From the IMG/VR virus record IMGVR_UViG_3300022707_002102, positions 1-30,183 of that record: 30,183 nucleotides of DNA. One strand, written 5' to 3'. A model generated the notes under the pieces. The model ran no database searches. It was not told where the DNA came from and was given only the letters and a program-made list of their open reading frames with translations. Shown in pieces: positions 7,666 through 15,805 of this stretch. Position 1 is the first letter of the stretch, and each line of letters opens with the position of its first letter. This stretch comes from a virus. The position numbers and the translations under genes are program-made.

Positions 7666-7961
7666 TATTTTTTTATGCTATTTTCAATGAAGCGTAAAAA
7701 GAATTCATCAAATCTTTGAGCCATTCGATGTTGTTCTTCTTTAATAGATTGAAGACTTTCTTTCAAATTCTGTGCCAACACATTAAATTCTTCACGTCTA
7801 GCATAATTATTTTCTATACCTTCAATTCTTTCTTCAAGATCTTCCTTGCACTTGTCTATTCTAGCATGAGTTACTGTCTCACGCCATTTATGATAGCTGA
7901 AGATTATTCCTGCACAAGTAATAAAAAGTGCTGCTAGTTGAATTATTATTGGAAGCTCCAC
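7665..7961 (-). CDS. Small membrane-anchored coiled-coil protein, lysis cassette
   Basis: A 98-residue protein with one N-terminal membrane helix (about 3-22, LPIIIQLAALFITCAGIIFS) followed by a long charged helix (30-95) with heptad-like spacing, for example CKEDLEERIEGIENNYARRE. It is the first gene of the lysis cassette. This build resembles DUF2730-like or class III holin-like proteins of phages; it could be a second holin, an antiholin or a holin regulator. I cannot decide from the sequence. The stop overlaps the endolysin start (TAATG). It follows the hairpin that ends the tail genes. Confidence 0.6.
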   Translation of the reverse strand: MELPIIIQLAALFITCAGIIFSYHKWRETVTHARIDKCKEDLEERIEGIENNYARREEFNVLAQNLKESLQSIKEEQHRMAQRFDEFFLRFIENSIKK

Positions 7962-7984
7962 AAAGCACCTATAAGTTAATCACA

Positions 7985-8019
7985 TAATTTGCCGAAAGGT
8001 TTTAATTTCCGGCAAATTA
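7985..8019. terminator. Hairpin between tail and lysis genes
   Basis: An inverted repeat pairs 7985-7997 with 8006-8019: thirteen base pairs with one bulged C and an eight-base loop, including the GCCG/CGGC core. It lies just after the last tail gene (stop at 8037) and before the lysis genes (start 7961). The flanks are AT-rich on both sides but lack a long T run, so it may be a weak intrinsic terminator, an attenuator or an mRNA 3'-end stabiliser rather than a full stop. Confidence 0.5.
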
Positions 8020-8036
8020 AATAATAACTTACAACA

Positions 8037-8525
8037 CTATATCGCAGTAGGCCAAAATCCAAAACCACCATCAGTATCTTTAAGAGGTGCAATAACTGTT
8101 TCAATCATAAGTCTACCCTGAAAAGCCACAGCTCTAAGTAATGATACTTCATTTGCCCCTGTCGCAATATCCATAGACAGGTTATTTGCAGTAAAAGTTC
8201 TCGTACCATTAGGTGTTAAAGTGTGTCCACCAGTAGCATCTTGCTGAACTATAATATGAAATGTTTCACCATCATTCACATTTCCAGATACTGGATTACC
8301 ATTTAATCCAGCATTGCCTGTCAAAGTTAGTAAGACAATAGGTTCAATCAGTGGGTCCCAAAGATAATCACCACTTGATTTTGTTATACCTACGGGCGTT
8401 TTCTTATGCAGTACTTTTACCAAATCTTGAGCTGCTTGATCATCATTATTAAATTTAGTTACAATTCCACTAGCAGCTTGTGGGCCTTTACCCTCTGTTT
8501 GACTTTCTGGTATAATAGTTGGCAT
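8037..8525 (-). CDS. Tail-fibre-associated beta protein
   Basis: A 162-residue protein whose C-terminal two thirds carry a beta-rich unit: PIVLLTLTGNAGLNGNP, then IIVQQDATGGHTLTPNGTRT and a glycine/asparagine turn. The QDATGG-HTL/RTL strand pair is shared with the C-terminal end of the 1000-residue fibre just upstream (IIIKQDATGSRTLAYG), so the two proteins share a fold. Such units cap many phage fibres and appendage proteins. The first 60 residues are polar and lower in structure signals. A strong GAAGGAG Shine-Dalgarno lies before the ATG. Role: probably a fibre tip, decoration or adhesin component of the virion; receptor unknown. Confidence 0.55.
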   Translation of the reverse strand: MPTIIPESQTEGKGPQAASGIVTKFNNDDQAAQDLVKVLHKKTPVGITKSSGDYLWDPLIEPIVLLTLTGNAGLNGNPVSGNVNDGETFHIIVQQDATGGHTLTPNGTRTFTANNLSMDIATGANEVSLLRAVAFQGRLMIETVIAPLKDTDGGFGFWPTAI

Positions 8526-8550
8526 TATATTTCTCCTTCAGTTTAAGTTA

Positions 8551-11500
8551 TTAGCTATAGTTAGCTACAAAATCACAGTACAAAATTGTACCATCAGATA
8601 TGCAGCTTATTTTATCAACTGCATTAGCCCCAGTGGACAGTGTTGGTGCTGTTCCTCCAGGGAATTTATATGCTGATCCATAGGCCAATGTCCTTGAACC
8701 AGTAGCATCTTGTTTTATTATGATAGTGTATTCTTGCCCAGCAATCAAGTTAGTAGGATTATCAAGTGTCCGGTTATCTGCCAAAGTGACCACTGCAGAT
8801 TTACCAGCAGAAAGATCCCAAGCAATGTTAGCTCCATCTGTTAAGGTAGGTTGAAGAGATGCAGTTATTAATACACCATTAGTGTAATATTTAGCAGCAT
8901 TAACAGTATTAACACCCTTATCCCCACCAGTAGCAGCACCAACTAAAATTCCTAGTTCAAAGGTAACAACAGGGGTGACAGACCCACCTTGCATGGTGTT
9001 TACTAATAGCTTACCATCTTCAGAGCCATTACTATTATCAACAATAGTACAAGTTATATTTGCATAATCTGTAACTTGACTGACAGCATCATCACCTTGG
9101 AAATAGATGGTTGAAGTATTTCCAGTATCATTAGTTGTAAGTAGGAAGAATTTGGCTTGACCACCAGTTGTTTGAATGGTGGCATATCCCTCATCACTCA
9201 CAGCAAATAAATCAGTTCCACCATTGTTCTGAATTTCTAATATGTTGGAATTTTGAACTGTGTGGCCTACAACCTTCAGCTGAATTTCATTTGAAGAACC
9301 TGTTATAGTTTGGCCACTCGTAAATGTACTAGCATCTGATGCCTTCCAGACAGCAGCAGTAGCAGTAGCATCAACACAGAAATAAGTCTTATCACCAGTA
9401 ACATCTATCCACATAGATCCAACTTCAAACACTCCATTACCAGAAGTATTAGAGGTATCATCATTAACTGTAGGTGCAGCAGTAGCATCAACTTTATCTA
9501 CATATCCAGATCCACCAGATCCATTAGAAGCAGCTGTAATCCGTCCATCAGCATCCACAGTAATATCAGTATTAGTATAAGACCCAGCACTAACAGCAGT
9601 AGCATCAAGTTGAGAAGGTCCAATGCTATTAAGTGTAGCCAATGCACCAGCATCAGATATAGTAGACATCAATTGTGAACCAGTATGATTAGCCCTAGCC
9701 TTTAAGTTAGCATCTGTGTCATTGGCTGTAGCAGCAGTTGCAACCCCAGCAAGCTTAGTTTGCTCAGCATCACTAAATTCATTAGTATCTGCATTGGCTT
9801 CATAGGCTGTCTTAATCTCAGCATTAGTTTGGTCAGCTGTAGCTCCAGATTCAACACCAAGTATAGAAAGGACTGTAGCTGGTGAAAGAACTTCTGGAAC
9901 ACCTGTAGCAGCAGTATTCCTACCTAGTATGCTAGCTGTAGCCATGTTTGCCATTTTAGCTAGAGTAATTGAGGCATTATCTATTTGGGATGTGCCGACA
10001 GTTCCTAATGTAGCTAGAGCACCAGCATCAGATATAGTGGACATTATCTGAGTTCCAGTATGATTAGCCCTAGCCTTTAAGTTGGCATCTGTGTCATTGG
10101 CAGTAGCAGAAGCAGCAATGCCATCTAACTTAGTCTCATCAGCTGTTAGGAATGAAGCAGTGGTAGCATCTAGCACTGAACTCCAAGCCTGAACATTAGT
10201 TCCAATAGTTAATCCAGAGTTAGTAATTGTAACTCCATCTATGGTACCACCTGTTACAGCTATAGCATTAGCATTTTGAACTGCCATAGTTCCTAGATCT
10301 GCAGAAGAAAGGGTTGTGTCTTTCCATACAGCTGCAGTAGGTGTAGCATCAAAACATCTATATGCCTTATCATTAGTAGTATCAACCCACATGGATCCAA
10401 TAGCAAATACTCCATTTGTACTTGTATTGGCGCTGTCATCATTGGCTGTAGGTGCAGCAGTAGCATCCATCTTACTAGTTGCTGTATTATTAAGCTTAGT
10501 CTGAACAGCTGCTGAAAGATTACCTTCTGCAATTTCACCCAAAGTAGCAACAGCACCAGCATCAGATATAGTGGACATCAGCTGAGTTCCAGTATGGTTA
10601 GCTCTAGCTTTTAAATTAGCATCTGTGTCATTGGCAGTAGCAGAAGTAGCCACCCCAGCTAGTTTAGTCTGTTCAGCATCAGAGAATTCATTAGTATCTG
10701 CATTAGCTTCATAAGCTGTCTTTATCTCAGCATTACTTTGATCAGCAGTAGCAGAAGCCTCAACCCCAGCAAGTTTAGTATCTTTAGTATCAGTATAAGC
10801 ATTAGTCTCAGCTTCATAAGCAGTCTTTATCTCAGAACCTGTCTGATCAGCAGTAGCTGAGGCTTCAATTCCAGATAGCTTAGTCTGTTCAGCATCAGAG
10901 AATTCATTAGTATCTGCATTAGCTTCATAAGCAGTCTTTATCTCAGAACCTGTCTGATCAGAAGTAGCTGAGGCTTCAATTCCTGCTAATTTAGATACAG
11001 CAGCATCATCATAGGCATTAGTATTTGTCTCAGCTTCATAAGCAGTCTTTATTTCTGTACCCGTTTGGTCAGCTGTAGCACCATCCTCAATAGCAGTTCC
11101 ACCATTAATGTGAACTGCTGCAGCATTCAAAGTTCCTGAGCCTTTATCTCCACCAGTAGCACCATTAAGAGTAAGCCCCTTTTCAAAGGATGCAACCTCA
11201 GTTAGTGTTCCAGCTTGTGTAGTTTCCAAAGTAACTTTTGCATCTTCAGATCCATCAGTGTTATCAGTTATGGTAGTTTTTATATTAGAATATTGCTCAT
11301 CTGAACCAGAATCATCCAGGCCAGTAGCAATACTTTCTGTAATTACTCCACTGTCCTTATCAGCTTTTTTCTCATCTGTATCAGTTACATTAGTTGGAAC
11401 TGGTGCACCCCAATTAGGAAATCCCCACACTTGTGTGTCATTTATTGGAGGGGCTGTAGCGACCTCAACTGCTCCACCTGGAAGGTCTGAATCAGCATCA

Positions 11501-11553
11501 TCCCACTCACCAATGTAATTGCCGGAAACATTAACGTAAAATTTCATAGTCAT
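8551..11553 (-). CDS. Large repeat-rich tail fibre protein
   Basis: A 1000-residue fibre. About residues 158-306 hold four tandem copies of a 34-38 residue unit of the form ATADQT--EIKTAYEA, then TNEFSDAEQTKLAGIE, with a further copy near 570-605. A second module, NDTDANLKARANHTG then LMSTISDAGA, recurs three times. A third, GSMW-D-T-DK-Y-C-DAT-TAAVWK, occurs at 386-411 and again in the second half. The C-terminal 95 residues form the QDATGSRTL beta unit that ends many phage fibres. Composition is rich in Ala, Thr, Asp and Asn, as usual for trimeric beta fibres. AGGAG lies eight bases before the first ATG. It probably contacts the host surface; repeat number may vary by recombination. Confidence 0.82.
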   Translation of the reverse strand: MTMKFYVNVSGNYIGEWDDADSDLPGGAVEVATAPPINDTQVWGFPNWGAPVPTNVTDTDEKKADKDSGVITESIATGLDDSGSDEQYSNIKTTITDNTDGSEDAKVTLETTQAGTLTEVASFEKGLTLNGATGGDKGSGTLNAAAVHINGGTAIEDGATADQTGTEIKTAYEAETNTNAYDDAAVSKLAGIEASATSDQTGSEIKTAYEANADTNEFSDAEQTKLSGIEASATADQTGSEIKTAYEAETNAYTDTKDTKLAGVEASATADQSNAEIKTAYEANADTNEFSDAEQTKLAGVATSATANDTDANLKARANHTGTQLMSTISDAGAVATLGEIAEGNLSAAVQTKLNNTATSKMDATAAPTANDDSANTSTNGVFAIGSMWVDTTNDKAYRCFDATPTAAVWKDTTLSSADLGTMAVQNANAIAVTGGTIDGVTITNSGLTIGTNVQAWSSVLDATTASFLTADETKLDGIAASATANDTDANLKARANHTGTQIMSTISDAGALATLGTVGTSQIDNASITLAKMANMATASILGRNTAATGVPEVLSPATVLSILGVESGATADQTNAEIKTAYEANADTNEFSDAEQTKLAGVATAATANDTDANLKARANHTGSQLMSTISDAGALATLNSIGPSQLDATAVSAGSYTNTDITVDADGRITAASNGSGGSGYVDKVDATAAPTVNDDTSNTSGNGVFEVGSMWIDVTGDKTYFCVDATATAAVWKASDASTFTSGQTITGSSNEIQLKVVGHTVQNSNILEIQNNGGTDLFAVSDEGYATIQTTGGQAKFFLLTTNDTGNTSTIYFQGDDAVSQVTDYANITCTIVDNSNGSEDGKLLVNTMQGGSVTPVVTFELGILVGAATGGDKGVNTVNAAKYYTNGVLITASLQPTLTDGANIAWDLSAGKSAVVTLADNRTLDNPTNLIAGQEYTIIIKQDATGSRTLAYGSAYKFPGGTAPTLSTGANAVDKISCISDGTILYCDFVANYS
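9647..9663. repeat. 17-bp direct repeat shared by both fibre genes (copy 1 of 5)
   Basis: The 17-mer ccagcatcagatatagt occurs exactly at 9647-9663, 10022-10038, 10556-10572, 12076-12092 and 14854-14870. The first three lie in the 1000-residue fibre and the last two in the 1198-residue fibre. Each copy encodes the core STISDAG on the minus strand, and about 90 flanking bases are also similar. These are natural substrates for recombination between and within the two genes. Confidence 0.8.
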
Positions 11554-11564
11554 ATTTTATTCTC

Positions 11565-14500
11565 CTATGTAAAAGTTCTAGCTCTGAACTTTACTTTCCA
11601 ATTTGCATTTGTTAGTGGAGTACTCATTCCAGTTAAGAAATCAACTGCCTCAAAAACTTTAGCAGTGCTGCCAAATCTAACTTTAATATCTGTAGAAGTT
11701 TTTATAAAGCCCATGCCACTATTATTAACTTTCTTAGGTCCAGCATCGAGTTCAACAATGTCACCAATACTGTATCCTGCTTCTGCAACTTTACAAATTA
11801 GTTCAAAAGTAACATTGTCAGGTACAGCTCCAAGACCATGCGGTATAGTTGCTGGACCACCTGACACAATAGATATTTCAGAACTTACAAAGCTATTAAC
11901 AGTAGATCCAAGATCTGTACCATTAGCAGCAGCTGTTATACGTCCTTGTGCATCCACTGTAATATCAGCATTAGTGAATGATCCAGCAGTAACTGTTGTA
12001 TTATTAAGCTTATCTTCTGTAACTGCATCATTATCAATATCAGCTGTGGCCACAGTATTTTTAGTTGCTAGTGAACCAGCATCAGATATAGTACTCATTA
12101 GCTGCGTACCAGTGTGGTTAGTTCTATTTAGCAAGTTAGCATCCGTATCATTGGCAGTAGCAGAAGCAGAAATTCCATCTAGCTTAGTTTCATCAGCTAT
12201 TAGGAAGCTAGCTGTTGTTGCATCTAACACAGCTGACCATGCTTGAATATCTGTACCAATAACTAAGCCAGTTATTATAAATGAGTTTAGATCTAGATTA
12301 CCACCAAGTTGAGGTGTTGTATCTTCAACCAAAGATAAAATTCCAAAAGCCTGTGAATCAACATATGATTTAGTAGCAGCATCTTGTGCATCTGATGGAT
12401 CAGCAAGATTAGAAGCAACATTTGAATTAAAATCAGTTGGATTATTAAATACAGTTTTATCACTTACCCCACCAAGAGATATTGCGTTTTTAACGCCACT
12501 ACCAGATGCAATAAATATTGACTGGTTATCAGCAAGTATAATTGTGCCAACATCTGTAACATCAAAGCCCTGACAATCAAGTACTCCACCAAGTTGTGGA
12601 GTCAAATCTTGGACAATTGCAGATATAGCATTAAGATTATCACCCTCTGAACTTAACAATATATCAACTTCAATTTCTAAAACATCAATTGGTATAATGG
12701 TATCAAATGTAACTACATTTCCATTCCTGCGCCAGAATTCAGGATCAATGTCCACACCTTCAAATCGTATAGTAAGATCATGATCTGATGCTGGGATGCT
12801 GCCAAGAGTTATAAATGCATCAGTTCCTGCAACATATTCTGAGCCAGATGTAAATACTTCTGCAACTATATTAGCAGTTATTATGCTTGCTTCAATTGTA
12901 TCAACATCACCAGGAATAACAGCATCAAAAGTAACTACATTACCAACTCTGCTCCAAGTGCTGCGAGATTGATATGACCCATCAAACCATATTTTCAAAT
13001 GTGCATCTGAATCTGGAGTATCTAAAAGTGTAATGCTATTGCTTACGCCTTTTGTATAATCTGCTGGATCTGCAAATCCTTCAGTTACTGCATTCCCACC
13101 AAATATGTCTATACTTATTGTATCAACATCTCCAGGAATTGTAATGTCAAATTGAATGCTGTTACCTGTACGTGTCCAAGTTGATTCATGTTGGTGATTT
13201 CCATTAAAGCATATTGAAAGTTGAGCATCAGATATTGGTGTACGAGGTAATAGCACAGTATCACTCACACCTTGAGTAAAGTCTGTGCCATCAATAAGAT
13301 TTGCAGTGAAATTGGCTTGTGCTGAATTAGCTAAAATAGCTTCACGCTCTGTGTCTGTTATTGTTACCTTACCATGTGAGCTAACCAGTGTATCAACTTC
13401 AATTGTATCAACATCTCCAGGAATAACAGCATCAAAAGTTATAATTGCACCAGAACGTGTCCACGTACTACGGGCTTGCCTAACTCCACCAAATCTAATA
13501 TTAAGGTGCTCATCTAAAGGTGGGACATTTTGTATTGTTATGCTATCACTAGTGCCTTTTGTATAATCTGTAGGATCTGAAAGGACTTCTGAAAGGATTA
13601 CTCCAACTGTTATATCAGCTTCAATTTGTAAAATATCACCAGGAATAATAGCATCAAAAGTGACTACTTGTCCAACTCTGCTCCATGTATCTCTTGGTTG
13701 ATATGCACCATCAAACCATATTGTTACATTGTTATCAGCTTCTGGCAAAGCATTCAAGAGTATTTTATTATCAATTCCTTTAAGATAATCAACTCCATCA
13801 TTAAATACTTCAGCAGTAACACTTCCAAGTAATGTATCTGTAGCAATTTCTGATATATCTCCAGGAATTGTAGATGTAAAAGTTACAACATTACCAACTC
13901 TATTCCAATCACTGCGAGATTGCTTAGCACCATCAAACCATATTGTTAAGTGAGCATCTGACTCAGGTGTTCTACCCAGAGTGATTGAATTGTCAATTCC
14001 TTTTATATATCCAGCACCATCAATAAATACTTCTGATACATTAATTGCTTCACCACTTATTTTAGCTTCATTATCTGATATCAATGATACTGTGACTGAA
14101 GGCATAACATGAGATATAAGGACATCAGCTTCAACAGTTAATACATCAATAGGTATAACAGCATCAAAAGTTACCAGCTTACCAACTCTGCTCCAGGTAC
14201 TTCTTGGCTGATATGCTCCAGAAAAGCGTATATCAAGATGTTTATCAGTACTGGGCAAATTAGTCAGAGTTATTGTATCACTTGTTCCAGCTGTATAATC
14301 TGCAGGATCTGCAAACTCTTCACCTTCAGAAGTCCCAACAAGAATATCAACCTCAATAGTTGTAATATCTCCAGGAATAGTGCTATCAAATGCAATTACA
14401 CGACCATTACGTGTCCAAGTATTTCGAGGTTGGTATGCACCATCAAACCATATTGTAACATTGCTATCCATAGCAGGAATATTTAAAAGTCTTATTTTAT

Positions 14501-15161
14501 TGCTAGAGCCTTTCTCAAAATCTTCCCCATCAGTAAACACTTCAGAAAGAGTTGTACCAGCATAATCATCAATTTCAATTTCAAGAATGTCACCAGGAAT
14601 AACAGCATCAAAAGTAACTATATTACCAACCCTGCTCCATGTGCTACGAGTTTGCCTTGCACCATTAAACCAGATTGTTAGATTGCTGTCTTCAGCTGGT
14701 GTCGCACTTAAAGTAATTGTGTTACTCACACCTTTGGTAAAGTCTGTGCCATCTATTAGGACTTGAGTATTTGATTGATCTTCAGTATTTAGTTTTGCCT
14801 GTACATCAGATGAAAGATTGCTCTCTGAAATTTCATTTAATGCAGCAATAGAGCCAGCATCAGATATAGTAGAAAGAAGCTGAGAGCCAGTGTGATTAGT
14901 TCTGTCTAAGAGAAAGGCATCTGTGGCATTAGCAGTGGCATTATCAGCTATCCCTACTAACTTAGACTTTTCAGCAGTAAGCATATAAAGATTAGCTGAG
15001 CCTTCAGCAAGATCATCAGAAGTCTTAGAAGCAAAAAATGTAGTGCAAATAGTTTGAAGTTTTGAGGTTGGATTACCACCAGCATCAGTTAAAAGCAAAA
15101 CCTTATCTTGTAGGTCTGGATTCAACTCTTCTGGTTGTTGTGACCATCTTCTATCAGCCAT
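11565..15161 (-). CDS. Large tail fibre with nine beta-domain repeats
   Basis: A 1198-residue fibre. The N-terminal 130 residues include the module DRTNHTG then SQLLSTISDAGS shared with the 1000-residue fibre. About residues 133-842 are nine tandem copies of a 70-95 residue domain. The consensus runs DG-DY-KG-SN-ITL, then P-SD--LTIWFDGAYQPRSTW, then SRVGNVVTFDAVIPGD, ending in IE-D. Copies 3 and 6 carry 20-25 residue insertions. The C-terminal 356 residues hold two TPQLGG-LD segments, a DAATKSYVDSQ segment, another copy of the NHTG/STISDAG module and a distinct end domain with PHGLGAVPDNVTF. The start follows AGGGAG by eight bases. A structural adhesion role is inferred; no enzyme motif is seen. 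Confidence 0.8.
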   Translation of the reverse strand: MADRRWSQQPEELNPDLQDKVLLLTDAGGNPTSKLQTICTTFFASKTSDDLAEGSANLYMLTAEKSKLVGIADNATANATDAFLLDRTNHTGSQLLSTISDAGSIAALNEISESNLSSDVQAKLNTEDQSNTQVLIDGTDFTKGVSNTITLSATPAEDSNLTIWFNGARQTRSTWSRVGNIVTFDAVIPGDILEIEIDDYAGTTLSEVFTDGEDFEKGSSNKIRLLNIPAMDSNVTIWFDGAYQPRNTWTRNGRVIAFDSTIPGDITTIEVDILVGTSEGEEFADPADYTAGTSDTITLTNLPSTDKHLDIRFSGAYQPRSTWSRVGKLVTFDAVIPIDVLTVEADVLISHVMPSVTVSLISDNEAKISGEAINVSEVFIDGAGYIKGIDNSITLGRTPESDAHLTIWFDGAKQSRSDWNRVGNVVTFTSTIPGDISEIATDTLLGSVTAEVFNDGVDYLKGIDNKILLNALPEADNNVTIWFDGAYQPRDTWSRVGQVVTFDAIIPGDILQIEADITVGVILSEVLSDPTDYTKGTSDSITIQNVPPLDEHLNIRFGGVRQARSTWTRSGAIITFDAVIPGDVDTIEVDTLVSSHGKVTITDTEREAILANSAQANFTANLIDGTDFTQGVSDTVLLPRTPISDAQLSICFNGNHQHESTWTRTGNSIQFDITIPGDVDTISIDIFGGNAVTEGFADPADYTKGVSNSITLLDTPDSDAHLKIWFDGSYQSRSTWSRVGNVVTFDAVIPGDVDTIEASIITANIVAEVFTSGSEYVAGTDAFITLGSIPASDHDLTIRFEGVDIDPEFWRRNGNVVTFDTIIPIDVLEIEVDILLSSEGDNLNAISAIVQDLTPQLGGVLDCQGFDVTDVGTIILADNQSIFIASGSGVKNAISLGGVSDKTVFNNPTDFNSNVASNLADPSDAQDAATKSYVDSQAFGILSLVEDTTPQLGGNLDLNSFIITGLVIGTDIQAWSAVLDATTASFLIADETKLDGISASATANDTDANLLNRTNHTGTQLMSTISDAGSLATKNTVATADIDNDAVTEDKLNNTTVTAGSFTNADITVDAQGRITAAANGTDLGSTVNSFVSSEISIVSGGPATIPHGLGAVPDNVTFELICKVAEAGYSIGDIVELDAGPKKVNNSGMGFIKTSTDIKVRFGSTAKVFEAVDFLTGMSTPLTNANWKVKFRARTFT
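12636..14765 (-). repeat. Nine tandem coding repeats (about 220-290 bp each)
   Basis: This segment encodes the nine related domains of the 1198-residue fibre. The most constant part of each copy encodes W-R-G--V-FD--IPGD. At DNA level the stretch reading (plus strand) as tcaccaggaataacagcatc or close variants recurs across copies, for example near 12908, 13410, 13638 and 14590. The copies have diverged and are not exact, so they are old duplications kept by selection. Confidence 0.8.
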
Positions 15162-15178
15162 TGTATATTCTCCCTAAA

Positions 15179-15346
15179 TTATGGTGCTGGTTCAAGCAGC
15201 ATTGTATCAAGTCCATTTTCAAATAACATCTGGAAACCATCTTCAAATAACATAGCATCACCAGAGCCAATTGGTGGATCACCCTCATCAGGTGGTGAAA
15301 ATATCTGTCCACCAAATACTGGATCTCCAGAACCAAATGGTGCCAT
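15179..15346 (-). CDS. Small tail-region protein (55 aa)
   Basis: A short gene found by reading the gap between the 129-residue protein and the 1198-residue fibre. ATG is at 15346, one base after the preceding stop (15348-15350), with AAAAGGT upstream, and TAA is at 15179-15181. The product is acidic and glycine/proline-rich at the start (MAPFGSGDPVFGGQIFSPPD) with a twofold internal repeat MLFEDGFQ then MLFENGLD near residues 32-47. I have seen similar short LFEDG-type proteins next to phage tail genes but know no function. The perfect fit into the operon with stop, start and ribosome site supports it over the alternative overlapping frame at 15154-15336, which has no such signals. Confidence 0.65.
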   Translation of the reverse strand: MAPFGSGDPVFGGQIFSPPDEGDPPIGSGDAMLFEDGFQMLFENGLDTMLLEPAP

Positions 15347-15347
15347 G

Positions 15348-15737
15348 CTATACTACCTTTTCAACTCTTGGCCTTGTTCCTATTTTTATATCAGTATTTA
15401 TTGTAAATCCTGATATGAGAAATCTTATCCAACCTTCAGCAGCATCAAAATTTTCCCAAATATTCATAGGCACAGTGTCATCTCCTGTGAATTGCCCATC
15501 ACTACGTTGAAACCAACGCATAGAGACAGGAATAAGATCTTCATCCTTTGTTTCCATATCATCTGGTGAAAATTGAGCTGTAATAACTGCATTATCAGCA
15601 ATACCACTAATCAGTAATGCCATATCTCTTATTTGCATTTTTCTTGGTAGTGTTACCCTGTCTGAACCTTCAAGAACAGTATCAGTGAGAAAATCATCAA
15701 TCCAATCAATATATTCTTTATTATCATATATGGGCAT
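15348..15737 (-). CDS. Hypothetical tail-module protein (129 aa)
   Basis: A soluble acidic protein of 129 residues with no signal peptide, membrane helix or catalytic motif that I recognise. The N-terminal part (MPIYDNKEYIDWIDDFLTDT) looks helical; the rest alternates hydrophobic and polar residues as in a beta-sandwich (MRWFQRSDGQ, WIRFLISGFTI). AGGAG lies eight bases before the ATG. It follows a good promoter candidate and precedes the small 55-residue gene and the two large fibres, so it is probably a virion or fibre-assembly component. That role is inferred only from position. Confidence 0.55.
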   Translation of the reverse strand: MPIYDNKEYIDWIDDFLTDTVLEGSDRVTLPRKMQIRDMALLISGIADNAVITAQFSPDDMETKDEDLIPVSMRWFQRSDGQFTGDDTVPMNIWENFDAAEGWIRFLISGFTINTDIKIGTRPRVEKVV

Positions 15738-15757
15738 ATATTTCTCCTGTGCAATTA

Positions 15758-15786
15758 ATTATACGTTATTGAATGGGCAATTTAAA
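15758..15786 (-). promoter_or_regulatory. Candidate sigma70-type promoter for the fibre genes
   Basis: In the 68-base gap between two tail genes the minus strand reads TTTAAA (15786-15781), 17 bases of spacer, then a perfect TATAAT (15763-15758). The transcript would start about 20-25 bases before the next ribosome binding site and ATG (15737). A TTGACT is also present a few bases further up but at a poor spacing of 22. It could boost expression of the fibre and lysis genes independently of the upstream late promoter. No experimental support. Confidence 0.5.
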
Positions 15787-15805
15787 GTCAAGTCTAAGAT
15801 TTATT

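Noticed and set aside
9620-11100. Regular repeats at first sight like a CRISPR or tandem array
   Set aside because: The period follows codons, the repeats are degenerate and they encode the DQT-EIKTAYEA fibre units, so they are protein repeats.
11665-12246. Plus-strand open frame of 193 codons inside the large fibre gene
   Set aside because: Antisense of repeat-rich fibre codons (many GCA/ACA/ACT); composition is low complexity Val/Ser/Ala and no start signals are present.
15154-15336. Minus-strand 60-codon frame in the gap before the 1198-residue fibre
   Set aside because: It overlaps the 55-residue frame that has a ribosome site and abuts its neighbours; this alternative has no such signals and an implausible composition.
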